Notes: generated by a model from the letters alone, not told the origin. A DNA stretch of 7,380 bases from an uncultured Oscillospiraceae bacterium (GCA_910577365.1 CAJTMU010000069.1:5126-12505), one strand, 5' to 3'; positions 1 through 6,436 are shown, numbered from the stretch's first letter. Made by a program: numbers and translations.

Positions 1-1525
1 GGAGGTTTCCTTTCCGGTTGTAATGCCCGCATCCCTGTGGCAGGAAAGTGGCAGGTATGAATCAGTAGGAGCGGAGCTTCTGCGGTTCTCGGACAGAGGA
101 AAGCAGCCCATGATTCTCGGCATGACCCATGAGGAAGCGGCGGTGCATCTTGTAAGGGAATATGCCAACAGCTACACAAAGTACCCTTTCATGATTTATC
201 AGATACAGACCAAATTCCGCGACGAAGCCCGTCCCCGAGGCGGTCTGATAAGAGTCCGCGAGTTTACCATGAAGGACGCGTACTCGTTTCACACCTCGCA
301 GGAGGATCTGGAGGAGTATTACTATCGCTGCCATAAGGCGTATGAACGCATTTATTCCCGCGCGGGTATTCCGGAAGTCATTTCCGTAGCTTCCGACAGC
401 GGAATGATGGGCGGCAGCATATCTCATGAGTTCATGCTTCTTACTCCCGTTGGTGAGGATAGCATAGCTATCTGTCCTCACTGCGGCTACCGCGCCAATA
501 TGGAAGCCGCAGTGAGCATAATTAGGAATGAGCGCGGCGCGGAATCTCTGCCGCTCACCGAAGTGAGCACTCCAGACTGCCACACCATCGAGGAGGTATG
601 CGGCTTTTTGAAAACCGATCCCGAAAAATCCTGCAAGGCGGTGGTATATCAGCGCAACGCTGACGATAGTTACATCGTACTGTTTATTCGCGGTGATCTG
701 GACGTAAATGAAACCAAGCTTACCAACCATCTCGGCTGCAATATTCACCCTGCGGCCATTACCGAAGACTGTGGACTTGTGGCGGGCTTTATCGGACCCG
801 TAGGGCTGACCGCCAAAGCAACCTTGCTTTACGACAAGTCGCTTGAAACCACAAACAACCTTGTCTGCGGAGCCAACAGGGAGGGTTATCACCTTACGGG
901 ACTTGACATTTCCCGCGATGTGGGCAATGTGGAGTATCGCGATTTTGCCAAGATAATTGATGGCGGCATTTGCCCCAACTGCGGTGATAATTATATAACC
1001 ATCTCACGCGGCATTGAGGTAGGAAATATCTTCCAGCTCGGCACAAAATACACTAAATCTATGAATATGACCTATCTTGACAAGGACGGGAACGTTCAGA
1101 TACCCATAATGGGCTGTTACGGAATAGGTGTAGGAAGACTCGCTGCGTCGGTATGCGAGGCTCACCACGATGATTACGGACCTATCTGGCCCATGGCGAT
1201 AGCGCCGTGGCAGGTGCATATCTGCGCTGTGCGCTCAGATGACGAAAAGGTAAAGGCTGCTGCTGACAAGCTGTATGAGGAGCTTCAATCGACGGGTGTT
1301 GAAGTCATCTATGATGACAGGAACGTCCGCGCAGGCGTGATGTTCTCCGATGCCGACCTGCTGGGGGTTCCGCTGAGGGTGGTTGTCAGCCCGAGAAACC
1401 TTGAAGAAGGCATTTTCGAGATGTCCTCGCGCGATAAGAGCATTTCCGAGAAGATATCGCCCGAAAGCGCCGTTGAAAAGCTTAAGAAGCTTATAGCCGA
1501 ATTGACAGCGCTCCCCAAAGAATAA
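1..1525 (+). CDS. proS: Prolyl-tRNA synthetase, 5'-truncated by the window edge
   Basis: Class II aminoacyl-tRNA synthetase that charges tRNA-Pro with proline in the cytoplasm. The reading frame is open from base 2 (E-V-S-F-P-V-V-M-P-A) and this matches family sequence upstream of the ATG at 23, so that ATG is internal and the true start lies outside the window. Counting from it, the TxE loop (GMTHEE) is at residues 33-38, motif 2 (FRDEARPRGG) at 65-74 and motif 3 (GCYGIGVGR) at 364-372. The C-terminal anticodon-binding domain covers about 395-495. Between motifs 2 and 3, about 175-310, lies the YbaK-like editing insertion of bacterial-type ProRS, with a GPVGL loop at 258-262; in the family it clears Ala-tRNA-Pro. 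Two CxxC pairs (CPHC 151-154, CPNC 317-320) flank the insertion and might bind a metal, which is inference. Nothing looks broken in the visible part. Confidence 0.96.
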   Translation, partial: EVSFPVVMPASLWQESGRYESVGAELLRFSDRGKQPMILGMTHEEAAVHLVREYANSYTKYPFMIYQIQTKFRDEARPRGGLIRVREFTMKDAYSFHTSQEDLEEYYYRCHKAYERIYSRAGIPEVISVASDSGMMGGSISHEFMLLTPVGEDSIAICPHCGYRANMEAAVSIIRNERGAESLPLTEVSTPDCHTIEEVCGFLKTDPEKSCKAVVYQRNADDSYIVLFIRGDLDVNETKLTNHLGCNIHPAAITEDCGLVAGFIGPVGLTAKATLLYDKSLETTNNLVCGANREGYHLTGLDISRDVGNVEYRDFAKIIDGGICPNCGDNYITISRGIEVGNIFQLGTKYTKSMNMTYLDKDGNVQIPIMGCYGIGVGRLAASVCEAHHDDYGPIWPMAIAPWQVHICAVRSDDEKVKAAADKLYEELQSTGVEVIYDDRNVRAGVMFSDADLLGVPLRVVVSPRNLEEGIFEMSSRDKSISEKISPESAVEKLKKLIAELTALPKE

Positions 1526-1535
1526 AATACCCCAT

Positions 1536-1572
1536 GACCCTTGGCGCAGAAAGCACCGCCGAGGGTCTGTTC
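1536..1572 (+). terminator. Probable terminator after proS
   Basis: An 11-bp stem with one G-T wobble pairs GACCCTTGGCG (1536-1546) with CGCCGAGGGTC (1557-1567) around a 10-nt loop, starting 10 nt after the proS stop. It is followed by TGTTCT, only a weak U-tract, so intrinsic termination may be inefficient. Its place between proS and the separate ilvB promoter supports the call. Confidence 0.6.
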
Positions 1573-1615
1573 TATGCAAATCGTAAAAAAATATCAAAAA
1601 AAGACATTTATATCA

Positions 1616-1644
1616 TTGACAACATAAGTGTTATGTGTTAAAAT
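1616..1644 (+). promoter_or_regulatory. Sigma-A-type promoter of ilvB
   Basis: A perfect -35 box TTGACA (1616-1621), a 17-bp spacer and TAAAAT as -10 box (1639-1644, 5 of 6 to consensus), in an AT-rich stretch. The expected start near 1651 leaves a 5' leader of about 70 nt. I see no T-box, leader peptide or attenuator hairpin in that leader, so control is more likely at the promoter. The ilvB ribosome binding site is AAAGGTGA at 1703-1710. Confidence 0.8.
1622..1636. promoter_or_regulatory. Perfect dyad in the ilvB promoter spacer, possible operator
   Basis: ACATAA and TTATGT form a perfect 6-bp inverted repeat with a 3-bp centre, exactly between the -35 and -10 boxes. A bound protein there would block RNA polymerase, or twist the spacer as MerR-type activators do, although those prefer a 19-bp spacer. 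I cannot name a regulator; chance is possible in AT-rich DNA. Confidence 0.4.
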
Positions 1645-1719
1645 AATAATGAGATATTTTTTTCACAAATAAACTTCACTGACAATATATAGGAAAAACA
1701 GGAAAGGTGAGTACTTAAA

Positions 1720-3408
1720 ATGCAGTTATCGGGTTCAGATATAATTGTGGAATGTCTGCTGGAGCAGGGGGCTGATACGGTTTTCGGATACCCCGGAGGG
1801 GCTGTGCTGAATATATATGACAGCCTTTACAAGTACAGCGATAAAATACGGCACATAATAACCTCTCATGAGCAGGGAGCTTGTCACGCCGCCGACGGGT
1901 TTGCCCGCGCCACTGGAAAAACGGGTGTGGTCATTGCCACAAGCGGTCCAGGAGCGACAAATCTTGTAACAGGCATAGCGACGGCTTATATGGATTCTAT
2001 TCCGCTGGTGGCTATCACTGGTAACGTATCCTGCAATCTGCTTGGGCTGGACAGCTTTCAGGAGGTTGATATTACGGGTATCTCCATGCCCATAACCAAG
2101 CATAATTTTATCGTCAAGGACGTATCGGAGCTTGCTGATACGCTTCGTTTGGCATTTAAAATAGCGGGCAGCGGGCGAAAGGGTCCTGTTCTGGTGGATA
2201 TTCCCAAGGATATTACCATAGCAAGGTGTGAATATTCTCCTGATTTCTCGGTGGAAGGCGTTTTGCCATGCGTAATATCTGCGGAGGAGCTTGACAGAGC
2301 GGCGGAGCTTATCAAGGACTCAAAGCGCCCATATATTTATGCGGGCGGCGGCGTTATCGCCTCGGAGGCTTCCGCTGAGCTTAAGCGGCTGGCGGAGCTG
2401 TGCGACGCTCCCGTTTCCTGCTCGCTTATGGGACAGGGAGCTTACGACCAGACCGACGAGCGGTATATAGGCATGCTGGGAATGCACGGCACGGTCAAAG
2501 CCGCGGCAGCTCTCAACAGCTGCGATTTGTTCGTGGCAGTAGGTACGCGCTTTTCCGACCGCGTTATTGGTGACCCGAACAAATTCGGAAAAAACGCGAA
2601 AATAATTCATATCGATATAGACCCCGCGGAGTTTAACAAGAATATTGAGGCGGCGGTCACTGTCAAGGGCGACGTAAAGGCGGCGCTGGCGGAGCTATGC
2701 GGGAAGATATCCCAAAAGAGCAACCCCGAATGGACGGAGGAAATCATCGGGGGAGATTTCGGCGAACCCGCGCAGCACGGCACGCAGGCTCTCCCCGTTA
2801 CCCCGCAGGCGGTAATGGAAACGCTGGACAGGCTGACCGACGGAGAAGCGGTTATATGTACCGAGGTGGGGCAAAATCAGATGTGGGCGGCGCAGTATTA
2901 TCGGTATAAGCGCCCGCGCAGCTTCATTTCTTCGGGCGGGCTGGGTACCATGGGGTATGGTCTGGGGGCTTCGATAGGAGCGAAAACGGGCTGTCCCGAC
3001 AAAACGGTTGTAAACGTCGCGGGCGACGGCAGCTTCGCGATGAATCTTAACGAGCTTATAACTGCTTCGGCGCATAATATTCCCATAATAGAAATGGTTT
3101 TTAACAATAATGTGTTGGGAATGGTGCGCCAGTGGCAGCGGCTTTTCTATGAAAAGCATTTTTCGCAGACCACACTTGACGCACGGAAGATAGATTATGT
3201 AAAGCTCGGGGAGAGCTTTGGGATAAAAACGCTGGTTATAGAGCGCACAGAGGATATCGAACCGGTGCTTAAGGAAGCTCTTGAAACGTCAAAGACCGCT
3301 CCGGTTATGATTGAGGTTAGGATAGACAGGGATATCAACGTGCTGCCCATGATACCCGCGGGCAAGCCCGTGATAAATCCCATAACGGAAATAGATCTGA
3401 ACGCGTGA
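1720..3408 (+). CDS. ilvB: Acetolactate synthase, large catalytic subunit
   Basis: Thiamine diphosphate enzyme that joins two pyruvates to acetolactate, or pyruvate and 2-oxobutyrate to acetohydroxybutyrate, the first common step of valine, leucine and isoleucine synthesis. At 562 residues it is of normal family length. The N-terminal PYR domain carries the cofactor-activating glutamate at E51 (SHEQGA). The central domain has RFSDRVIGD, typical of the FAD-containing biosynthetic enzyme rather than the FAD-free catabolic one. The C-terminal PP domain has the ThDP/Mg motif from GDG (435-437) to FNNN (461-464), then GMVRQWQ. The start is the ATG 9 nt after AAAGGTGA. The gene ends in tandem stops (TGA TAA). 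The small-subunit gene follows after a long 224-bp gap and the two products should form one complex. Confidence 0.96.
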   Translation: MQLSGSDIIVECLLEQGADTVFGYPGGAVLNIYDSLYKYSDKIRHIITSHEQGACHAADGFARATGKTGVVIATSGPGATNLVTGIATAYMDSIPLVAITGNVSCNLLGLDSFQEVDITGISMPITKHNFIVKDVSELADTLRLAFKIAGSGRKGPVLVDIPKDITIARCEYSPDFSVEGVLPCVISAEELDRAAELIKDSKRPYIYAGGGVIASEASAELKRLAELCDAPVSCSLMGQGAYDQTDERYIGMLGMHGTVKAAAALNSCDLFVAVGTRFSDRVIGDPNKFGKNAKIIHIDIDPAEFNKNIEAAVTVKGDVKAALAELCGKISQKSNPEWTEEIIGGDFGEPAQHGTQALPVTPQAVMETLDRLTDGEAVICTEVGQNQMWAAQYYRYKRPRSFISSGGLGTMGYGLGASIGAKTGCPDKTVVNVAGDGSFAMNLNELITASAHNIPIIEMVFNNNVLGMVRQWQRLFYEKHFSQTTLDARKIDYVKLGESFGIKTLVIERTEDIEPVLKEALETSKTAPVMIEVRIDRDINVLPMIPAGKPVINPITEIDLNA

Positions 3409-3411
3409 TAA

Positions 3412-3462
3412 ATATGCCGTCAAAGGCGCTGAAAGCCGAGAGCGGCATATCGCCCGCTCGGC
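3412..3462 (+). other. Hairpins just after the ilvB stop, two alternative folds
   Basis: ATATGCCG (3412-3419) pairs perfectly with CGGCATAT (3443-3450), and GGC/GCC (3425-3427/3435-3437) can stack inside. A competing fold pairs GCCGAG (3435-3440) with CTCGGC (3457-3462), plus CGG (3443-3445) with CCG (3454-3456). The two use the same bases and exclude each other. There is no U-tract, so this is not a plain terminator. It may stabilise the ilvB 3' end or be part of a longer repeat with the palindrome that follows. Confidence 0.45.
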
Positions 3463-3501
3463 AAAAGCGCATACGAAAAGAGCAACATAACGCCCACGCA
3501 T

Positions 3502-3612
3502 GAATTTTCCGCAAGCCAGTGCGAAAGCATTTTTTGCAAAGTGAAAAATGCTTTCGTGCCGAGGCTAACGGAGTTTTCGGCAAATCCGAAAACGGAGTGG
3601 TGCGGAAAATTC
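3502..3612. repeat. 111-bp nested palindromic element between ilvB and ilvN
   Basis: The ends are a perfect 12-bp inverted repeat, GAATTTTCCGCA (3502-3513) and TGCGGAAAATTC (3601-3612). Inside are two further hairpins. Arm 1 has a perfect 13-bp stem, CGAAAGCATTTTT (3522-3534) with AAAAATGCTTTCG (3544-3556). It is extended by wobble pairs 3519-3521/3557-3559 and by AGCC/GGCT (3514-3517/3563-3566). Arm 2 is GTTTTCGG (3573-3580) with CCGAAAAC (3586-3593) around a 5-nt loop. The whole can fold as a three-way junction in RNA or a cruciform in DNA. It encodes no transposase or plausible protein. It resembles dispersed palindromic repeats (REP, ERIC or MITE-like), but copy number cannot be judged here. 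It ends 8 nt before the ilvN ribosome binding site. Confidence 0.75.
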
Positions 3613-3632
3613 TTTCAGATAAGGAGTAAAAG

Positions 3633-4103
3633 ATGCAGGAATATGTTTTATCGGTAAAGGTAGCGAACAATGCGGGAGTACTGCCTCGTGTTTCGGGGCT
3701 GTTCAGCAGGCGCTTTTTTAATATCAAGAGCCTTAACGCAGCCGAAACGGAAGTAGAAAGTGTTTCTCGGCTGACTATCGTGGTAGAGGGTGACCTGAAG
3801 ATACTGGAACAGATAAAGAGCCAGCTTTTGAAGCTTTACGAGGTTCAGGACGTTCAGATACTCAGCGACGCAGTATGCCGCGAGCATATACTTATCAGAG
3901 CGGGTCGCTCCAGCGAAGAGCGCCAGAAGATAATAGAGATAGCTAATCTGTACCGTGCGAAGCCCGTGGATATCGCGGCGGACAGCATAATGCTGGAGCT
4001 TACGGGCGAGCCTAAAAAAATAAATTCCTTTGTGGAGCTGCTCAAGCCCTATGGGATAATCAAGATGGTGAGGAGCGGTATCACCGCGCTTGAAAGAGAT
4101 TAG
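3633..4103 (+). CDS. ilvN: Acetolactate synthase, small regulatory subunit
   Basis: Regulatory partner of IlvB; in the family it raises catalytic activity and carries valine feedback inhibition. At 156 residues it has the usual size. Residues about 3-77 form an ACT domain, opening YVLSVKVANNAGVLPRVSGL, whose Asn-Asn-x-Gly loop is the usual effector-contact region. Residues about 83-155 are the C-terminal small-subunit domain. The start is the ATG 6 nt after AAGGAG (3621-3626). The gene is probably co-transcribed with ilvB, since I see no promoter in the gap, but the strong hairpins there could lower or separately set its expression. It could also be called ilvH; the names are interchangeable in Firmicutes. 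Confidence 0.94.
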   Translation: MQEYVLSVKVANNAGVLPRVSGLFSRRFFNIKSLNAAETEVESVSRLTIVVEGDLKILEQIKSQLLKLYEVQDVQILSDAVCREHILIRAGRSSEERQKIIEIANLYRAKPVDIAADSIMLELTGEPKKINSFVELLKPYGIIKMVRSGITALERD

Positions 4104-4114
4104 AGGAGCATAAA

Positions 4115-5040
4115 ATGAAACGTTTCGGCAGGCTCGTGGCTTTATTTACGGCAGTATCGGTGCTATTCGCGGGGTGTAACGCACCGAGCGAAAGCGCTTC
4201 GAAGCTTGGCGTGACAAATAAAGCCGTTCCCGCAGAGGGATACGCGTAGCGAGAAACCGCCGCTCCTGTAACAGAAGAAAAGGCGGAAACCAAGCGACGC
4301 GCTTTGAGCGTGCTTTTATAGATGAATTTAACAACGATGGTCGGAAAGAAGCGTTTGTTACCTTTACTCTTCCAAAAAGAACAGTAGACTATGAGGAGCA
4401 GATATATTATGTAATAAGATATTTTACGATATATGTCGGCGCCAACAATATTCAACCCTGCGAGATAAGGCAGGGAAACATATCCTCTGCCGAAATAGTC
4501 CAATATGGTATTATCGACTACGGCTTATGCAAACAGCTTGTATTGCATGTTGGAGGATTAGGTTATGAACATACAGCTGCAATATTTGGTGTTGACAATG
4601 ATATGCCGAAAGAACTGTTCAGTCTGCGTGGCTGGTATAATAAGGAGAAATGCTTTTTATCGGTGGACGGTTGGCAGAGCGCGGGGTGTCTTATGTATTA
4701 CGATACCGCCGCAAAGGAATATCGCGCTATTCAAGGGAAAGAGTTAAATTTTCGCGACGTTTTAGCTTTGGATACCAAAGGCGCTCTTGACAGGTTTAGG
4801 GAATACAGTAGTGAATATATAGGTCCTGTTACCGCAACGCTTATCGGCGGAAAATATTATGTGCTGGAACAGGGCATTATGGATATCGGAACGCCTTTCA
4901 CATATGAAAACGGCGTATTTGTTGAGCAAAGCGATTGTTATGTCAGAAACTGTCATATAAGTATGAACAGTATTGAGTATATAGACTACGACGCGGCGGT
5001 AGCTTCAATGCTCACCCCCGCGCAGGCGGCTCTATTATAG
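4115..5040 (+). pseudogene. Broken lipoprotein gene (in-frame TAG and frameshift)
   Basis: The ATG at 4115 lies 6 nt after AGGAG (4104-4108) and 11 nt after the ilvN stop. It opens MKRFGRLVALF, a basic and hydrophobic signal peptide ending LFAGC, so Cys21 is a likely lipidation site (Phe at -3 is slightly atypical). Codon 45 is TAG (4247-4249). The same frame then continues as a lipoprotein-like linker (ETAAPVTEEKAET) to a second stop near 4319. From about 4300 the sensible frame is shifted by one base, as after a 1-nt deletion or 2-nt insertion, and runs open to 5040. This part, about 245 residues, begins near an acidic DEFNNDGRKE motif like calcium-binding or FG-GAP/VCBS-type repeats, and otherwise has no domain I recognise. 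The TTG at 4543 lacks a ribosome binding site, so I do not treat the 3' part as a separate gene. An intact product would be a surface lipoprotein of about 305 residues, role unknown. Sequencing error is an alternative, though two lesions make it less likely. Confidence 0.72.
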
Positions 5041-5049
5041 GGAAACATC

Positions 5050-5095
5050 GGGAACTGGAGAATGACAAAAAATTAACACTCCCTATTTCCCTCTT
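5050..5095 (+). terminator. Weak candidate terminator after the broken lipoprotein
   Basis: GGGAA (5050-5054) and GGAG (5057-5060) can pair with TTCCC (5087-5091) and CTCC (5079-5082), giving an interrupted stem over an AT-rich loop, followed by TCTT. The stem is imperfect and the U-tract short, so read-through into the regulator gene is possible. Confidence 0.3.
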
Positions 5096-5099
5096 AAAA

Positions 5100-5134
5100 A
5101 CTAATAACTAACGACTAATCGCTAATAACTATAA
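5100..5134. repeat. Five-copy heptamer tandem repeat before the LysR gene
   Basis: Five adjacent 7-mers: ACTAATA, ACTAACG, ACTAATC, GCTAATA and ACTATAA, with consensus ACTAATA. The 10-mer CTAATAACTA recurs at 5101-5110 and 5122-5131, 21 bp apart, about two helical turns. The array ends inside the ribosome binding site of the regulator (AAGGGGTGA, 5133-5141). It could be an operator array or a simple slippage-prone repeat. Confidence 0.7.
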
Positions 5135-5145
5135 GGGGTGATCGG

Positions 5146-6066
5146 TTGAACATTCTTCATCTGAAATACGCCGTGGAGGTGGAAAAAACACGCTCCATAA
5201 GCAAGGCTGCCGAAAATCTGTATATGGGTCAGCCGAATCTCTCCCGCGCGATAAAGGAGCTGGAGGAATCCATCGGTATAACCGTGTTCAAGCGTACCAC
5301 AAAAGGAATTTCAATCACCCCCGACGGGGAGGAATTCCTGAGAAGGGCACGGCGGATAGTGTCGCAGGTGGAGGAGATGGAGGATATCTACCGCAACGGG
5401 CGTATCCACAGGCAGGAATTTTCAGTCTGTACGCCGCGCGGGAGCTACTTCTCTGACGCTGTTGCCGAGTTTGCCGCGCGCCTTGACGCAAATTCACCGA
5501 TACGTATTGTATATAAGGAAACGGATTCCGCGGAAACGGTGACAAACGTTTCCCGAGGAGATTTCAGCTTAGGGATAGTGCGTTACCGTCAGAGCTTTGA
5601 CAAGCTTTTCAAGGACTTGTTTGCCGCAAAGAAGTTGTATTCCGAGACTGTATGCGAATTTACCCCGATGGTGATACTCGGCGCGTCCGACCCGCTGGCA
5701 GATTCGGAATATTTAACCGCGGAGGAACTTAGGGATTATATAGAAGTGACTATACCCGACCATTTCGCGCCGTCGATTGCTGATGTGAAAAAGGCTGAGT
5801 TTTCAGACAAAAGCATCTGCGTATACGACCGCACAACTCTGCTGAAGCTGCTGCAAAAAGTTCCTCGCAGCTTCTCGCATTCCGCCCCCGTTAGGCGGGA
5901 GCTTCTTTTGGAATATGAGCTTGCGGCGGTTAGCTGCCCCGAAAATGAGCCTTTAAAAGACGTCCTGATTTATCGTAAGGACTATCGCCTTACGGAACAG
6001 GATAAACAATATATCACCGACCTCACCAACGCTAAACGTAAAGCAATGGCGGACCACGGTCAGTAA
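5146..6066 (+). CDS. LysR-family transcriptional regulator
   Basis: DNA-binding regulator of 306 residues, normal LysR length. The N-terminal winged helix-turn-helix covers about residues 1-60, with the family pattern SISKAAENLYMGQPNLSRAI followed by KELEESIGITVFKRT. A linker helix and a periplasmic-binding-protein-like effector domain (about 90-295) follow; the ligand cannot be read from sequence. The start is TTG at 5146, because it gives the canonical LysR beginning (NILHLKYAVEVEKTRSISKAA) and sits 4 nt after AAGGGGTGA (5133-5141); no in-frame ATG fits. A rare start codon suggests low expression. A weak promoter is possible (TTAACA 5073-5078, 16-bp spacer, TAAAAA 5095-5100). LysR proteins usually control a neighbour and often themselves. 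Candidates are adhE downstream or the ilv genes upstream, but the gene is in tandem rather than divergent, so the target is not shown. Confidence 0.92.
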   Translation: MNILHLKYAVEVEKTRSISKAAENLYMGQPNLSRAIKELEESIGITVFKRTTKGISITPDGEEFLRRARRIVSQVEEMEDIYRNGRIHRQEFSVCTPRGSYFSDAVAEFAARLDANSPIRIVYKETDSAETVTNVSRGDFSLGIVRYRQSFDKLFKDLFAAKKLYSETVCEFTPMVILGASDPLADSEYLTAEELRDYIEVTIPDHFAPSIADVKKAEFSDKSICVYDRTTLLKLLQKVPRSFSHSAPVRRELLLEYELAAVSCPENEPLKDVLIYRKDYRLTEQDKQYITDLTNAKRKAMADHGQ

Positions 6067-6073
6067 TTTACAG

Positions 6074-6126
6074 TCAGCAGAGAACCCGCGGTATCGTGAA
6101 AGCGTTTTAAACGCTCTGCCTGCTGA
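6074..6126 (+). other. Imperfect hairpin just after the LysR gene
   Basis: TCAGCAG (6074-6080) pairs with CTGCTGA (6120-6126). An inner near-palindrome AGCGTTTTAAACGCT (6101-6115) can form its own short stem. GCAGAG (6077-6082) with CTCTGC (6114-6119) is an alternative. It starts 8 nt after the LysR stop and may protect or end that transcript, but it has no U-tract. Confidence 0.4.
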
Positions 6127-6157
6127 TAGCCGTATATTGTATTGGATTGCATAGAAA

Positions 6158-6209
6158 AGGCACCGTAAAAAACGGTATGAAAAGTCAGAACCGTTTTTTA
6201 AAGATGCCT
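6158..6209. terminator. Probable bidirectional terminator after the LysR gene
   Basis: AAAAAACGGT (6167-6176) pairs perfectly with ACCGTTTTTT (6190-6199) over a 13-nt loop, with a T-run on the 3' side in both directions. An outer AGGCA/TGCCT (6158-6162/6205-6209) closes the structure. A second ACCGT at 6162-6166 competes for the same ACGGT, giving an alternative small hairpin. This is the best intrinsic-terminator shape between the LysR gene and adhE. Confidence 0.5.
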
Positions 6210-6270
6210 GAAAGCCTAAATGCTGCGTAATATCGCCGCATGAGTTTTCAAAAAAGCTGTAAGGTTTTGC

Positions 6271-6357
6271 GCAGCACAAAAAACCTGAAGTTTTGGGGAC
6301 AGTGTGCGCAGAATCTACCAGAAATTTTAGAAATTTTGAAAAGAGCCTTTGTGCTGC
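6271..6357. repeat. 87-bp stretch bounded by a perfect 10-bp inverted repeat
   Basis: GCAGCACAAA (6271-6280) and TTTGTGCTGC (6348-6357) are perfect reverse complements. A competing hairpin pairs AGGTTTT (6262-6268) with AAAACCT (6280-6286). No coding frame here looks real. It may be a small dispersed repeat, or the stem of an untranslated RNA. Confidence 0.5.
6320..6337. repeat. Tandem 9-bp direct repeat
   Basis: AGAAATTTT occurs twice without a gap, inside the region bounded by the 10-bp inverted repeat. It is AT-rich and low in complexity, with no clear role; slippage is the simplest origin. Confidence 0.6.
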
Positions 6358-6370
6358 CTTTTGACACAGT

Positions 6371-6399
6371 ATATCAAAAAATGATATTTGATATATCAA
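6371..6399. promoter_or_regulatory. Paired dyads upstream of the adhE promoter, possible regulator site
   Basis: ATATCA-N5-TGATAT (6371-6387) is followed at once by the perfect 12-bp palindrome TTGATATATCAA (6388-6399), so the half-site TGATAT/ATATCA recurs four times. The block ends 8 bp before the adhE -35 box, a place suited to an activator. The preceding LysR protein is one candidate, by position only. AT-richness alone could also make such dyads. Confidence 0.4.
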
Positions 6400-6407
6400 T
6401 AATACAT

Positions 6408-6436
6408 TTTACAAGTTCGACATATTGTGTTAAAAT
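6408..6436 (+). promoter_or_regulatory. Sigma-A-type promoter of adhE
   Basis: TTTACA (6408-6413, 5 of 6 to the -35 consensus), a 17-bp spacer, and TAAAAT (6431-6436, 5 of 6 to the -10 consensus). Transcription should start near 6443, leaving a leader of about 155 nt. The -10 box lies inside the putative Rex operator, so Rex binding would block polymerase. Confidence 0.75.

Noticed and set aside
62..892. Long minus-strand open frame (276 codons)
   Set aside because: It lies antisense to proS, whose plus-strand frame carries all the synthetase motifs; its product resembles no family and it is a shadow of codon bias.
3414..3503. Small 29-codon plus-strand frame just after ilvB
   Set aside because: It starts 5 nt after the ilvB stop but has no ribosome binding site, is very basic, and lies inside the hairpin region. 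Coupled translation cannot be excluded, but nothing supports it.
3335..3727. Minus-strand open frame across the ilvB-ilvN gap
   Set aside because: It overlaps both ilv genes and reads through the palindromic element; the low-complexity Ser/Arg/Phe-rich product looks like translated repeat DNA.
4081..4503. Minus-strand frame opposite the lipoprotein
   Set aside because: The plus strand has a ribosome binding site, signal peptide and family-like sequence, while the minus frame has no start context and no recognisable domain.
6361..6388. Second plus-strand promoter (TTGACA, 16-bp spacer, GATATT) ahead of adhE
   Set aside because: The -35 is perfect but the -10 is poor, and a better promoter lies 50 bp downstream at the Rex site.
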